Shown here piece by piece: positions 46,241 through 58,274 of a stretch of DNA of 64,000 nucleotides. This DNA is from Thysanoteuthis rhombus. Lineage: Eukaryota > Mollusca > Cephalopoda > Oegopsida > Thysanoteuthidae. The stretch is taken from positions 28,634,377 to 28,698,376 of the forward strand of contig OY735206.1 in NCBI GenBank assembly GCA_963457665.1. Reading direction: 5' to 3'. A program made the position numbers and the translations under genes. Numbering within the stretch: the stretch's first letter is position 1; each line of letters begins with the position of its first letter. The notes under the pieces are model-generated. The model worked only from the letters and a program-made list of their open reading frames with translations, was not told where the DNA came from and searched no databases.

Positions 46241-46559
46241 TCGCAAGAGTCTCCAGGATTATTCTGACACTGCCACAATTCGTTCACTTGTCTACCAAGA
46301 TCGGTACATTTTTTTCAAGATTTTTCAAATTTAGTTTGCTAGAACGGTGACATTCATGATTGAGCAATTTTTTCTTTTCTTTGCCAACGATGACTATATA
46401 TAGTCTCCTGCTCTGGATTGGCTGACACAGTTAAATTTCAAAATACTATAGAATTTTTCACTATCAATGATAGCTTTTGGTTTACTACTGTACAATTGGT
46501 TTACATGGGAAACTCCCTATTAGTGTATCTCTGAACATTTGAGATGAGGTATTATTATT

Positions 46560-46888
46560 ATTTCTATTATTATTCGGACTATCCTCATCTTGGTTGCTTT
46601 TTATACAACGTTTCGGCCGTTGTACTCTACTGAGGAAGTAACGAACCGAACTCTTTATTTAACCGACGGGGGTATATTGACCGCACTCCCCTCTTAGCAT
46701 TAGTAGTATCATTATTGTCTCACACTGGGATTGAACCTAGAACCATTGGATTACTTGCAGTAATTCTGTCTGATTCTGTAACCACTACGCTATATGTCCA
46801 TATACCTTATGAAGGTCCTGGTTTACAACGGCCAAAACGTTGTATAAAAAACAACCAAGATGAGGATAGTCCGAATAATAATAGAAAT
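46560..46888. mobile_element. Foldback element with tRNA-like core
   Basis: 46560-46624 and 46824-46888 are inverted repeats of 65 bases, 63 identical by my reading (two transition differences). Outer ends read ATTTCTATTATTATTCGGAC and its complement. Between them, on the minus strand, lies a tRNA-like head: ATAGCGTAGTGGTTACAG (46779-46796, A box) and CTAGGTTCAATCCCAGTG (46723-46740, perfect B box GGTTCAATCC). No open frame. It is non-autonomous, probably a SINE-like sequence carried in or captured by a foldback transposon. Target duplication not clear because the flanks are ATT-rich. Confidence 0.85.
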
Positions 46889-46944
46889 AAAATCCCTATT
46901 ATTTGATCAATTCTCCAATAGTTTGCCTTTTTAATAGTCTTATC

Positions 46945-47350
46945 TATTAGAGATCGTCAACCAAAACTGTCAATATAGGTTTTTTCAATATCAAAGTTGG
47001 TTAGTGGTTGTGTACGGATGTATGTGTGTATCACGCGTATAAACTGCGCCTATGGAGCTAGAAGACTGAAAATTCGGCACTCACTTGTTTATTTCTAGAA
47101 AAAAAACAGTCTTTTTGTTTCTTGTTTCTTAGATTTTTAGTGGGGGTTTTACTTACAATGTTACTCTATGCTAAATTGGTGCCTTACTTTGTATCTGGTT
47201 ACATTCATGCTTGTGTTTGGAAAGTTTGGATCACTGTTCAACAAAATGCAAAAAGAGTAACTCATTTATTGATCACCCCTTTTATCATTTTTTCAATTGA
47301 TCGCCCCCAACATGGGATGCTACCAATAGACATTAGTCGCCTGATATATT
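46945..47350 (+). repeat. Family A repeat
   Basis: ATCGTCAACCAAAACTGTCA, TATGGAGCTAGAAGACTGAA, TTACTTACAATGTTA, GCTAAATTGGTGCCTTAC, TTGATCACCCCTTTTATC and TTGATCGCCCCCAACATGG follow the family order. Confidence 0.8.
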
Positions 47351-47639
47351 CTACTGAATTTAGTCTATCCCAACGACAATATTCTTGTAATTTTTCCATA
47401 GCATTGTACTTGTGTAAAATTTCAATAACATTAAATTGCACAGAAGGTAGAATTAAGTAAAAATGCAAAGACATTGGGAAAGATTGACAAATAATAGATC
47501 GTCACACATTAATGTTCATGAATTGACTCGTGATAAGTCATTTAGCCAGCTTCAGTTTAGTTGCAATGGAATTAAACTAATAAGATAATTGGAAGATAAA
47601 TTTGATATGACCAATATAAGAATAAAGGTTATTTTTTTA

Positions 47640-47990
47640 ATAAAGATATTCTCGGATGTGACAGTCCTTTCACTCAGATTTGAATTTGTAATTCATGGTT
47701 GTGTCCTCTAGTTTTATTGTAAATGGATGAAGTCGGCATTTTCTGATCAGGGTATTTTAGGCAATGAATCAGTATCTTCTATATATATACTATCCAGGAT
47801 CTTATAGACTTCAATGGGTCAGGACGTTTTATCCGTGTTCCAGAGTCTCGAGGTCAAGTTGTCTTATTCTTTCCGTGTAAGATATTGTTCCCCAGTCTCG
47901 GAATGATTTTCATGACTTTCCTCAGTGGCATCTGAGTTGTATTTCACGTGAGAGGACCATATGCAAGAATCGAAAGTGTTACATACATGA
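47640..47990 (-). pseudogene. CR1-like LINE, RT C-terminus
   Basis: From 47985 downward the minus strand reads NTFDSCIWSSHVKYNSDATE (family: LEYAVQVWNPYLKKDIDALE), then YLTRKE (family YEERL) and PIEVYKILDSIYIEDTDSL (family DLIEVYKILNG). One stop and a frameshift are present. It is the tail of a CR1/Jockey-type reverse transcriptase, 5' truncated. Confidence 0.75.
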
Positions 47991-49144
47991 AAATATATAC
48001 ACATATATTCATATATTGAAACAAATACGTCGGTTTCTTACATAAAAAATGTTTTGCACCCAAAAATTTCCAAATATTGTTCAAGTCATCATTAAATATT
48101 ATTACGTTTTATTTATCAAATTTAGTATAACATAACATTTTATTTTTACTACGTCATCAGAACAATGAAATTGAATCTTTTCAACGCTACCAAGTGGCGA
48201 CACAAAAGTGTGACGGATAACAAATAAATACATACACTTAGCTTATTTATCATATTTAGATAGCAGCAGTAGTAGTAGTTGTAGTAGTAGTAGTCACTGG
48301 AGTAAGTCTAGTAACTGTTGTTTTTGTTCACCGGGGGTGGTACAATTTTGTGTTTAGTTTTTGATATATGAATTTCCCAATTTATTCAGAATCAAGAGAC
48401 CTTGAGAAATTAATGTAAACACTTCTTTGAAAAGAATAGTCATAAATTTAATTTCAAAATACCTGGAAATACTTATGCAGTTTATTTAGCATTATTGTAC
48501 CAGTGCTGCCAATTTAGATGTTTGCTTGTTTTTTATTTTTTGTTTTGTTTTATTTCTTTTTCATATTCTGAATCTGGAAATCACCCCCGAATTCGAAATA
48601 TTAAAAAAAAATCTTCTAATTCGGCGACAATGGATTAAAGAATTTGAATTATTTTTTAAACTTCAAATTGGCGACATTGGACTGAAGAATTCGAAAGAAA
48701 AAAAATATCTAAATTTGCAACAATGTGTTCTCTGTTTTTATTTTCTGGGAATATTTGATGACATATAAACGAAACTGAAAATTATAATTTCAAACAGGAG
48801 TGGGAAATAAGCTAATACATCATTTTAGACATAAATACGCGTGTAAAACATACGAGAAATTGTTACTGGTTGTTGTATTGAATTGCAAGGAAAGCAATGC
48901 GTTTTACCATTTTTCTGGCTTTTTTGTCTGCAACCTTCAGCAACAGCTGTGAGGTTGATTGATCACCTTTTTCAAATTTCGTTTGTAATTTCGTCGGCAT
49001 TCATTTCTTCCCAGGGAGGAAGTTGCCGGGAGTCTACTGGTCTGTTGAGAAAACAAGAAATATACTATTCTTTTGGCCTTGAATCTTACAGAAATAAAAT
49101 CTTCTGGCTCTTATTTAACCGATAACACGATGCAACCTTTTTTT
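47991..49144. other. Non-coding stretch
   Basis: AGTAGTAGT patch at 48260-48295. At 48600-48720 two ~50 base units (TTCGGCGACAATGGATTAAA and TTGGCGACATTGGACTGAAG, both followed by GAATTTGAA-like text) form a small tandem repeat. Confidence 0.4.
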
Positions 49145-49615
49145 TCCAAACTGTTTTTGTTCCTGGATAAGTGTTATTTTCTGATTGGTTATGCCTAAAA
49201 TGTATAGAAAATGGCTATTAATCCCTAAAAACTCTGCTTTTATGGTCAGATCATCGATATTTTGCAATTTACCTATTCTGCCTCGGAATATGGGTTCATC
49301 ACCGGGCAACGCAGTTTTTTATTCCTGGGTAGTAAGTATCATTTTCTGTTTGCTCATGAGCATAAAGAGCAGAAAATGGCTATTATTATTCCCTTCAAGC
49401 TTTGTGTTTATGGACAGGACAGTGATTTTCCTACTATGTGTGATAAAAAATTTACAAATTCTTCTGTTGTCCATTTTGAAATACATAGATCACAAATTAT
49501 CATTGCCCAGGCCTCAAAAGCGAAGTCTTAAGGGGATGAGAGATATTATCTATTCTTTTTAGGTACGTTCAATCAGAAAAAAATATTTCTTACCCAGGAA
49601 CAAAAAAAGTAAACT
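49145..49615 (+). repeat. Family C, two tandem units (~166 bp)
   Basis: GAAAATGGCTATTAATCCCT at 49207 and GAAAATGGCTATTATTATTC at 49373. TTCCTGGATAAGTGTTATTT at 49161 and TTCCTGGGTAGTAAGTATCA at 49322. Unit length about 166. The reverse single copy is at 28055-28275. Confidence 0.7.
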
Positions 49616-51455
49616 TTGCCCACCGTAGGGTCAAACTCCTTTGCTCTAATGCAGTCTTAAAGGTAAAGAAGTCAAAATTCGTTTCTCCATACAATATTGT
49701 TCCAAAACAACACGTCCTGTTTCAACTCCTTATTAGAAGTTTCTGTAAATGGGATTTGCAAACTTTAACAAAACAAATCGACCAGCGGTGCGGGAGTGAA
49801 TTCGTCATCGGTTTTGTGCATGTCACGGTATCATTATTATTCACGCCTGACGTCACTGGTTTTTAGTCCGGTCATTGTCTCCCGCCATTGTTGTTACATG
49901 TGAAAATAAAGTCAAAACTCAATAGTTGGAGTTCGACAAAATGTGTTGCACTGTGTAATCTGCACAGAAACAAAAAATAATTTCTGACTTTTTTTAATAC
50001 TATGGATCTTCTTATTTTATTTACTTTTCTTGTTTCTCTATCCGACAGAGCGCGCAGCTACTAAGTTAGGTAAGAGTGCCGACCCGTGAATAAACCCGAC
50101 ATTTTTTACGGGTTCTTTGTGAATGTCTCAGAAGCGTTAGCGTTTACCGATAAACGTGCACTAAGAAATATCTCGCATAATCTAACTTTATAAAGCACAT
50201 AGTGGAGATATATTACACTGTCGAGGCCAGGGCTTCTTAAACTCTTTCAATATCATTCACTATTGAGTACTTTATTCAAAAATTTCATTCACCCACAACT
50301 AAATTTCTTTATGTATTTGATCGTGTTTGTCTTGTTCTCTCTTGTGTATAATTTTATGCATAATTCATTTTCTATCCTTAGATCGTATGGTCTCCCCTAA
50401 AAGCTTATATATTACATTGAATTCGGAGAATATCCTACAACTTTGAAATTAGAAAAGGTAGAAAGAAAAAGAAAATGTATCAAATTTCCATATGCACTGC
50501 TTTTAAGAAGGAATAATGAAATTGGTTGCAACTTTACTTTCAAGTACAGAAAAAGTATAAATATCTTCGTAAATATGGTTATTCATCCTTTATGTTCCAT
50601 TCACTCTTCATTCATTCCCGAAATAATTTCATTCATCCTTGGGTGAATCGTTAAAGACGTACTGGTCAATTGGTCCCATGGAGATTCGTCAAATAGTGTT
50701 TGGGGTCTGCAGCAGTGTTCCCACTAAACCTGGAATAGCCAACCTTATGGCGGAGAAACAAACATCCTCTACTGCACAGCTATTGAAAAACGAAACAATT
50801 ATGCACAAAACTTTACTCTATATTAGAATTCGAACAAATATAATCCGTTTAAAATAAATATGGTTTTTAAATTCAACAATTGCTTACTATTGTAGTTCAT
50901 TGATTACAATGTAAGAACCAAATGCTAAAAAAAGGGTCCGAATATTTCCTTTAAAGACGGGGTCATACAGTTTTCGAAGTATCGAAGCGAGTGATCTAGA
51001 GTTATCGACTCTTTCTTACACTTACCCGATGAAATTGGTCAATGTTTGAATAATTCAATTCATAGAAGAATTACTATAATGAAATATAACCTTATGTCAT
51101 GGTTGAACTTATTAAAAAACGGATGTCTAGGTTTTTCGCACGTCACAAGAGTAACGGGTGATAACTTATTAGTCCAAATGAAGCAAAACTGGCCTTTTTT
51201 TCATTTCAATCTTTATACAATAGTTATTCATTAATCAATTCACTTCCTCAACTACCACAGTTACTGCTGATCTCAAGCTAAAATTAGTGTACATTTTTCC
51301 ATCGTAGTCCTGACATCGTAGATGGATGACATTTCTTTCAAGCTTATCCGTCACAAAGCCGATCTTAAACCCAAACAATCGCTTGGAATAAGAATTTTGT
51401 TCCTGACAAGATGTTCAATGAATGTGGCCAATATGTCAAGCATGGTTTTGCTCAA
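49616..51455. other. Non-coding stretch
   Basis: Nothing coding recognised. GGGCTTCTTAAACTCTTTCA at 50230 looks like the start of a hAT-like end, but no second end was found. Confidence 0.3.
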
Positions 51456-51459
<4 letters not shown>

Positions 51460-51496
<37 letters not shown>

Positions 51497-51545
51497 AGAG
51501 AGAGATTGAAAGATTGATAGAGAGAGAAAGAGAAAGAGAGAAATA
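51460..51545. repeat. (TA)n(GA)n microsatellite
   Basis: TA at 51459-51493, then GA-rich with GATT and AAAG interruptions to 51542. Confidence 0.93.
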
Positions 51546-52467
51546 TATACAGTGGAAGATGTTGCTGGAAAGGTTTTTCTGTCATAAATCACTTGAGATA
51601 GTAGCACGTAAATTCTAACTAGAATTCTTCCATACAGAAATTCCTTTCCCTTCTGTTTAGTCCATTCCATTTACGTTATGCAAATCATTCATTCACTTAT
51701 AGTTCTTCCTCAAAAGATGTTGGAAGAGATTCATTTTTTTTTGTTTTTTTTACAGAATTTGATCTCATAGCACTATAAGTGGAGTTTTATTTTCATGCAA
51801 AGTTAATATTTTCCAGATCCAAATATAGCCAGTTTTTATCATTTCTAGTGATATATTTTTTCAATATATTATAAATATCATATCAAAATATTATCAATAC
51901 AGAAAAATAGTGTTATTTGAAGAAAGTTTATCGTACTTAAATGTTACATCTTTTGGCTTTGTCAAAGTAGTAATGACAAATGAGAAAATATCGAAGTATC
52001 CATTTTTTTTTTCATGTAAATAATGTTCGTGAGCATAATTATTAACATGAGAAAACGAACTTACCAAAATCACTTCATCGGAAATCCCTACTTCGACAAA
52101 GGTGGTTAGTGATGCATGTAAGTATAATGAACCTTATCTAAATACTATTCTATGCATTGTCCACTCGATAATATAGTCTGATATCGTATCAATACACTCA
52201 TCAGAAGCGAAATACGAATATGTCGTCGCGCAAATATGAGTACATCCTTACTCAGAAGGTTTATTTCTTTATAAATTCTTTCGTAGTCGTGCGATAAATA
52301 TTTGTTTTGGCAACCGAGTTTTAATGACGCAGATTTTAATCATAAGTGATACCTGATAATATTATGTGACGTTCCGCTAAAAATAATCCTGCTATGTTTG
52401 ATTTAGAAGGAAAGTAACTATAAAAATGGTAGGGTGTACTCATTAATGAATGACAGCGTATGTACAC

Positions 52468-52468
<1 letters not shown>
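51546..52468. other. Non-coding stretch
   Basis: AT-rich; nothing recognised. Confidence 0.3.
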
Positions 52469-52503
<35 letters not shown>

Positions 52504-52632
52504 TCGTCTGTATGTGTATGAGAGAGAGAGTGTATGTGAGTGTGAGTGGGAGAGAGCGAGCAGAAATCTGCGTGTGTAAGAGAGTGTGAGTGAAAGAGAG
52601 AGAGAGTGTGAGAGAGAGAGAGAGAGAGCGAG
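52469..52632. repeat. Compound (TG)n/(GA)n microsatellite
   Basis: TG at 52474-52500, then GAGAGAG and GTGAG blocks to 52632. Confidence 0.93.
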
Positions 52633-53445
52633 AGCAGAACTCACAGGAACCATAAAATTCAAATTATGTGTTTGACGCGGGTTCAGCGGAATGCAGTAGG
52701 TGAATATGAAATCGTTTTAGTGATAGAAATGCAAAGAAGCTATATATATAATTCTTTCACAAAAGTATTAGTATAAACAGGAAGTTTACTTCAAATTTAA
52801 CCTGAGTTTATCTGTAACACGAATTACATAAATACGTATAAAAATATTTCATTTAAACTACAACCACACCAATACAATAGCAAGAGGAAAGTATTTGATT
52901 TCAAAACAATAGGATAGTTATATTCACGGAGATGCCAATTCACAATTAAAATTCTAATAAATGAATATTATGATAAATGATAATCTTAATCTGTAACATA
53001 CATAAAATAAATACGTGCAAAATAATTTTACTCCACCTTACATCCATACTAACAGAATAATAGGAAAAGAAGATTTTTCACTTTGAAATAGGTTAAAATT
53101 ATAGATTTGTTATATCCATGTAAATATTGATGAATATGATGAATAGCAAGAAATCTATCAGATTTTTTAATACTGCCGAAACGGGGCTACAGTGAAATAG
53201 CTGACAAACTCCATGATAAAGAATAAAATTAAAAATTCAAATACAAAAAAAAAAAAAAAAAGAATTACGTGCCACAGGGATCTAAAATTATATAATAAAC
53301 AGTTACAAGATAACGTATTGAAATTACACAGATCAGATTAAAAGTAGCTTGTGCGACACCCGGTCGTAGATACTTTGGAACCATTTATGAAAATTGACTA
53401 AAAACTGTTTTTCGAAAGTACAATATGAACGGTTTACGTATATAC
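52633..53445. other. Non-coding stretch
   Basis: Two weakly similar AT-rich segments (52790-52930 and 52990-53115, both with AACA-ACATAAATACGT and ACTACA/CTTACA-CCA-AC words) suggest an old duplication. A19 run at 53246. Confidence 0.35.
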
Positions 53446-53620
53446 TATTATTAAAGAATGGATATATGATCCATAATGAATGACTATTAATCGCGTCATA
53501 TTATATCGAAACTCCATCTGAAATAATCTCCCGTTATTACACGGTGGATGTATCATTTGACAGGGATAACATAAATAGAATGAACAATAAAAGAAAATGC
53601 GATTGCAGCAAAAAAACAAA
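53446..53620 (-). repeat. SINE-4 copy (antisense)
   Basis: TCCCGTTATTACACGGTGGA, TGTATCATTTGACAGGGATA and ACATAAATAGAATGAACAAT match 4840-4915 in order. Confidence 0.65.
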
Positions 53621-53906
53621 CTATATGACTATAAATACAACACCGCTGGGGAACCATGTTGATATATCTGTTTTATTTTTCAATCCCCGAAACGGTTACA
53701 TGATAGAAAACCGATGATCCCAACAAATTACACATAGTACCATAATATCTAATTACATGTAAAACATTAAAAAAAACACTGAAAGCGTACATAAAACACA
53801 TAAAAAGATTTTGAGAAATAAATGACTGAAATTACATAAATTGCTACAAAAAATAGTTTTGTCATTGTATTTAGTTTAAACCCGTAAATAATTCTTGACT
53901 CTATAC

Positions 53907-53926
53907 ATGTGTGTGTGTGTGTGTGT

Positions 53927-53967
<41 letters not shown>

Positions 53968-53998
53968 CATCTGTGTCTGTGTGAATGAGTGTGCGTGT
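53907..53998. repeat. (TG)n(TC)n microsatellite
   Basis: TG at 53908-53930, TC at 53931-53964, then GTG-rich to 53998. Confidence 0.93.
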
Positions 53999-54034
53999 GT
54001 ACTTATGTAGATATACCAACAAGTCCATAGTCTT

Positions 54035-54345
54035 AGGATGGAAGACACAATTACTTTTCACAAAAAATATTCATTTCCAACGATGTATTTCTTTGTCAAC
54101 TTACTCAATTCAGTGGTGAATATTATTCGTGTGTTTGGGTGGTGTGCAAGATTTTGTGAACCTAAAGAAGATGTCAAAGATTATGTACGGAATGGAAACC
54201 TGTGGCCGCCAAGAATCAAGAAGAATGATTTTTAAAATATTGTTTTAATTGATCAACATCTCAGCATCAGGGCGGTTGCAGAATTGTTCTCCATCGTTAC
54301 GGAGACTGTTTTTGTCATGTATCAGAGTCAACAATTACGCTGGAC
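54035..54345 (+). pseudogene. Mariner-type transposase N-terminus
   Basis: One frame reads GWCARFCEPKEDVKDYVRNG (54146-54205), like the WYxRFKxGREDVxDDxRSGRP segment of mariner transposases. After a frameshift come IDQHLSIRAVAELFSIVTET (54248-54308), the second helix-turn-helix (family: DRRLSVRMIADELNINRETV). The catalytic domain is absent. Strongly degraded, so assignment is probable rather than sure. Confidence 0.62.
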
Positions 54346-54374
54346 AATATTTCAAAGTCAACGTCAATCTTTTA

Positions 54375-54530
54375 GCACCCGTCGTTGAACATAGAACTTC
54401 TCCAGGATTCGCCAGACATCTCTCTAATAGGAGTCGTCAACTGTCCCAGTCGGAGTTCGAACTTGGTTTACCGATTTCATTTCCATTGCTGCCGACCGTT
54501 AAGCCCGCTGCTTCGCTTTCATCTTGGTGA
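54375..54530 (-). repeat. SINE with tRNA-like head (antisense)
   Basis: The complement has GCGGGCTTAACGGTCGGCAG (A-box-like) and CAAGTTCGAACTCCGACTG (54451-54469) containing a good B box. It follows the mariner piece directly. Confidence 0.62.
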
Positions 54531-54599
54531 TAGAAAATCTAAAGCAATCACCAATTACTGCCTTCGTTCTAAATTTTCATTAGACATTAGTTATTAAAA

Positions 54600-54673
54600 A
54601 CAGTCGACTACAACTATTAACATTAACATTGTCAACATCATTATAGGTGTCCTCCGTTTCAAGGTTTGGTTGC

Positions 54674-54710
<37 letters not shown>

Positions 54711-55380
54711 GTTTGGTTGACTGACTAGCTTGCTATATATATATATCCAAGTTTGGTTGACTGACTGACTGGCTTGCTATATATATAATAATTGATAATT
54801 GAGTCATCCACAGATAGCTGTTTCGATTCTTCAGTGCGGCTATACACTATCCATTATCCCATCCAGTACCACGGTGTAAGATCGAAACCTTTGCCTCAGA
54901 CCCAGAGGCTGGCATTTTCCCTACCTCACCCAGAACTTTAATTAAGGATAAATTTAAGTGATATATTTACTTACGAACAATTCCCCATCCACCAGAGTGC
55001 TCTATTCCAGAGTTGGAAGAGCGTATACATAACACGTGAACAGGCCGTACCAATGGAGTTTGATGATAAACATTTCCTCCTCATTATGTCTACTAAATGT
55101 TTTTGTTATCTGAAAATCTGCCTTGCCTCAAGTTTTTAGTGGGGATTCAAATTACAATGTAAGTTAGTACTAAAGTGGTCCCTTATTCTGCACCCGGTGG
55201 AGTTCACACTTGTTTTTTTCTGAAAATCCAGACTTCTTTTTTTGATGATCGCTTTTCAAGAAATGAAAGAAGTGATCCATTCACTGATCTCTCCTTTTCT
55301 AATTCTTTAATTGATCATCTTCAAAACGGCATGCTGCCAAAACATAATGTTTTTGGGGGTGATCAACCAGAAACGTCTTC
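54600..55380 (+). repeat. Family A repeat interrupted by a SINE
   Basis: The start (CAGTCGACTACAACTATTAA to TTTCAAGGTTTGGTTGCTAT, 54600-54680) and the rest (CAATGGAGTTTGATGATAAA to ATCATCTTCAAAACGGCATG, 55050-55335) are the two parts of family A. The gap holds a TA/CCAAGTTTGGTTGACTGACT tandem (54680-54785) and a SINE-3 copy. Confidence 0.75.
54786..55020 (-). repeat. SINE-3 copy (antisense, nested)
   Basis: The complement matches 57950-58205 over about 230 bases: GGAATAGAGCACTCTGGTGG, ATGGGGAATT, ATGCCAGCCTCTGGGTCTGA, GGTTTCGATCTTACACCGTG, TACTGGATGGGATAATGGAT. GGTTTCGATC resembles a B box. One end abuts (TA)n in both copies. Confidence 0.8.
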
Positions 55381-56019
55381 TTTTCTGTTCAGTTCTTCTT
55401 TAGGCGTTCAAAATGAAAATTCCTTTTCCTCAGGTACATAATCTCTGGTTCAGTCCATTAAGTAATCTATCCCTACATCGAGACGATCATTACAATAATA
55501 CTTTGCACTGATGAATGACCATATTCCATAGTATACTAGAACTAACCATCTCAAAAATATCGAAAATTACTGGAAAAAAAAATACTAGCACAGAATTTGG
55601 GCATTGTTGGTTCATTTGGGCATTGCTGACCATAGAGACCAGAAAAGCACTTTTTGAAAAAAAAAAGTTGTTTTTAGATGGTGTCTCATGGTGTGCTCAT
55701 GTAAATTTTCAAGATAATTGCAAAAAATCAGCCAGGAATTTGTAACTCACTTGGCTGATTGGTTGGCCGCTTGTTGGGCTACGGTGATTCGATAGATATC
55801 TTCATTTTAGGTTCATTCACGCATCATATCTGAGATTCAATAAAACCACGTCGAAAAAGAAAGCGTATACATGATATATTGATTATTCCGTTTACTTCAC
55901 GGGAAATAGAATCAGCGAATTGAAATCGAATTTTGGCAGAGACAGTCGATTACCCTACACATATGCCCTGGGGGAAGGCGTGGATCCATCTCTTCAAGCC
56001 CCAGCTACAAGTAATTGTT
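55381..56019. other. Non-coding stretch
   Basis: ACAGAATTTGGGCATTGTTGG / TTTGGGCATTGCTGAC near 55590-55630 is a small duplication. Nothing else recognised. Confidence 0.3.
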
Positions 56020-56690
56020 CTTTATCATACACCAAAACTGCCGAAAATCTCTGTATGCGACTCAAAGAGAAATTATGACGACAGTTTGGCACGTCGATTA
56101 CTTTGTTTTCGTCGAACCTGTCGCAAGAATGGCAAACTACCGATGGACATCGCTACTCACGACATGGATCCCCAGAGATCACATGTGCAACCGAGGCGGC
56201 AGGGTATTAGATCGAGAAACGAGCTAGACAAATTCAGAAAGTAGTGGCTCTGCGACCCCTCCCCCGGTAGAGAAGTGTTAATCCTTGGGAAATGTCTATG
56301 TCCAACGACAGACGTTAAAAGAATGATGATGATGATGATGATGATGATGTTGAACTTCATCATTGTGTCGATATGCAGAGTATAATTATTCTTTTGTATG
56401 TTTTTTGGAGTCTCTATGCTGTGTTAATCTACCCTATTTTATATCTGTAAGACTACGGATTACCAATGCTTCTAATTCACGACGCTTAAACTAACATGAA
56501 TCCTAATATCTACGGGTATTTATCAAACACAGAATCGTCTAGCACGAGGCCACCGTATTAGGGAACTCACTGAGGGTCGACTTTCATAATACAAAATGGT
56601 AGACACCAAGAACAAAATATACAGGGAGAAATTGACTCCCTGTATGCTGTTTTCAGCAACCATGTTTTACATCTTTGAGACCAAGGGTTG
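56020..56690 (+). repeat. Dispersed repeat copy, split by an RTE tail
   Basis: 56025-56115 (CCGAAAATCTCTGTATGC, AAAGAGAAATTATGACGACA) matches 59104-59175, and 56405-56600 (CTTCTAATTCACGACGCTTA, AACTAACATGAATCCTAATA, GCACGAGGCCACCGTATTAG, GGAACTCACTG) matches 59258-59440. The intervening bases here are the LINE tail at 56115-56352. A further partial copy of ATGCTGTTTTCAGCAACCAT follows at 56644. Confidence 0.75.
56115..56352 (+). pseudogene. RTE-type LINE 3' end, nested insertion
   Basis: Reads, across frames, VARMANYRWT, then DMDPQRSHVQPRRQG-like / TTWIPRDHMCNRGG, and ELDKFRK (56220-56243). It ends ACAGACGTTAAAAGAATG followed by (ATG)n to 56349. Severely 5' truncated, as is typical of LINE insertion. 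Confidence 0.8.
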
Positions 56691-57319
56691 ACATTACTTC
56701 GATACTTGAAGTAATAGAAACCTACTCAGACAGTGAGATGAAAAATGATATCTATGGGCCATCCAGATAGTTTTAGCATCCTAAATAACAGTGAGCATCG
56801 TAGAGCTAATATATTTTGAACTTGTCAAAATCGTTACATAATCTTATTCTACGCCGGGTAGAATCTAGTCATGATTGTCGTCTTTCTGTGCTACAAAGAT
56901 CGTTAGGTTTGGGAAGGTATTGCGTGAAAATCCCAGACTGATACTGTAATGGACCAGATGATGACCCTACCGGAATTCTGGACTAGGGCTAAACATATAC
57001 TAAAAATATGAAATAAAAAATGGTAATTATAGAACAATATAGAACAATATCCAACAGATACAGGTGAACAGTTGAATTGGGCAGTTATCCACTCGAGATT
57101 TTCAAAATAAAGAATGTAAAATATACGATAAAAAATAAACGATAGAAACTGTTCATAACAATCAGATTTAAACAATATCAATTCACTAATCTTCAGCTGA
57201 ATACAATCGAACAAGGCTATGAAAATTGAAGCAACCTACCGATTTGCAAATTGCTACAAAGCCTACCATATTTTAAACAAACCAGTTTTTAAAATAACAA
57301 GATTTCTCTTAGTTCTGGT
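56691..57319. other. Non-coding stretch
   Basis: A short duplication of AGAACAATATAGAACAATAT at 57029. Nothing else recognised. Confidence 0.3.
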
Positions 57320-57324
57320 TTTAC

Positions 57325-57560
57325 GGGGGCCAGATAAATGGCCCAGTACTGCACTTTCGTCCGCTGAGAACGCACACAGAAGGTCCTGGGTTCTGATTCC
57401 CCATTTCCCTCTGCACTCAGCAGCTAATTGAGTACACTCTGAGCTGTGTGATTTGGGTAGATTATCCTTTTGGTGGACTTGCATTCAGCCAAGGTCATAA
57501 AACCTTGCAGGAATAAAATCCTGATCTCGACCAGACTTGAGACTAAGCTGACGCAAGCAA
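57325..57560 (+). repeat. tRNA-like SINE
   Basis: AAATGGCCCAGTACTGCA (57336-57353) stands in the A-box position and GTCCTGGGTTCTGATTCCCC (57383-57402) holds a B-box-like GGTTCTGATTCC. A body with GCCAAGGTCATAAAACCTTG follows. Confidence 0.55.
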
Positions 57561-57944
57561 CAGAAACGGCCATTTTGTCTCCTGCTGTCATACTCCATTG
57601 ATGGATGTCTCTCAAGAGACCTGACACTTGACTGTACCTTCATAGCGTGTTCTGCTGCAGCGCCCGCTATATAAATGTTATCGGAGTTAACTTCTTAAGC
57701 TGGTGATGAAGGCTGTCGGAATGGCAATGAATCGGTTCCTCTACGTATGTTGTTCTTGTTTGCACGTGTATATTTGGAGTTTTAAGTTAGGCAGCTAAGC
57801 TGAAAAAACATTGTTTGTAAATTCGTTCATATGTTGCTCATTACTGTGGCCTTGTGCCAGATATGAGTACGCACAATGAACACTTACATTATGTTCACAT
57901 ACATTGAATTGATATATATATGTATATATGTGTGTGTGTGTGTG

Positions 57945-58199
57945 CAATGCTGTTCCAACTTAGGAATAGAGCACTCTGGTGGATGGGGAATTCATGTATG
58001 AGTAAATAAATCGCTTAAATTCAACCTTACTGACCGTCCAGTTCTGCGTAGGGTATAGTTAAGATGTCAGCCTCTATTTCTGAAGCGAAGGTTTCGATCC
58101 TACCTCGTGGTATTGGATGGGATGATGGATAGTCTATAGCCACACAGAAGAGTTGTGATACAACAAAACAGCTGTCTGTTGCTTACACAATCATTTGAT

Positions 58200-58240
<41 letters not shown>
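57945..58240 (+). repeat. SINE-3 copy plus (TA)n tail
   Basis: Plus-strand counterpart of 54786-55020: GGAATAGAGCACTCTGGTGG, ATGTCAGCCTCTATTTCTGA, GGTTTCGATCCTACCTCG (B box GGTTTCGATCC), TATTGGATGGGATGATGGAT, AACAGCTGTCTGT. It ends in (TA)n at 58202-58239. Confidence 0.8.
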
Positions 58241-58274
58241 GAATAGCACTAGCATTCCAAAGGAAGTTATGAAT

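Noticed and set aside
46723..46796. Functional tRNA gene on the minus strand
   Set aside because: A and B boxes are good, but acceptor and anticodon stems do not close as a cloverleaf by eye, and it sits inside a foldback element.
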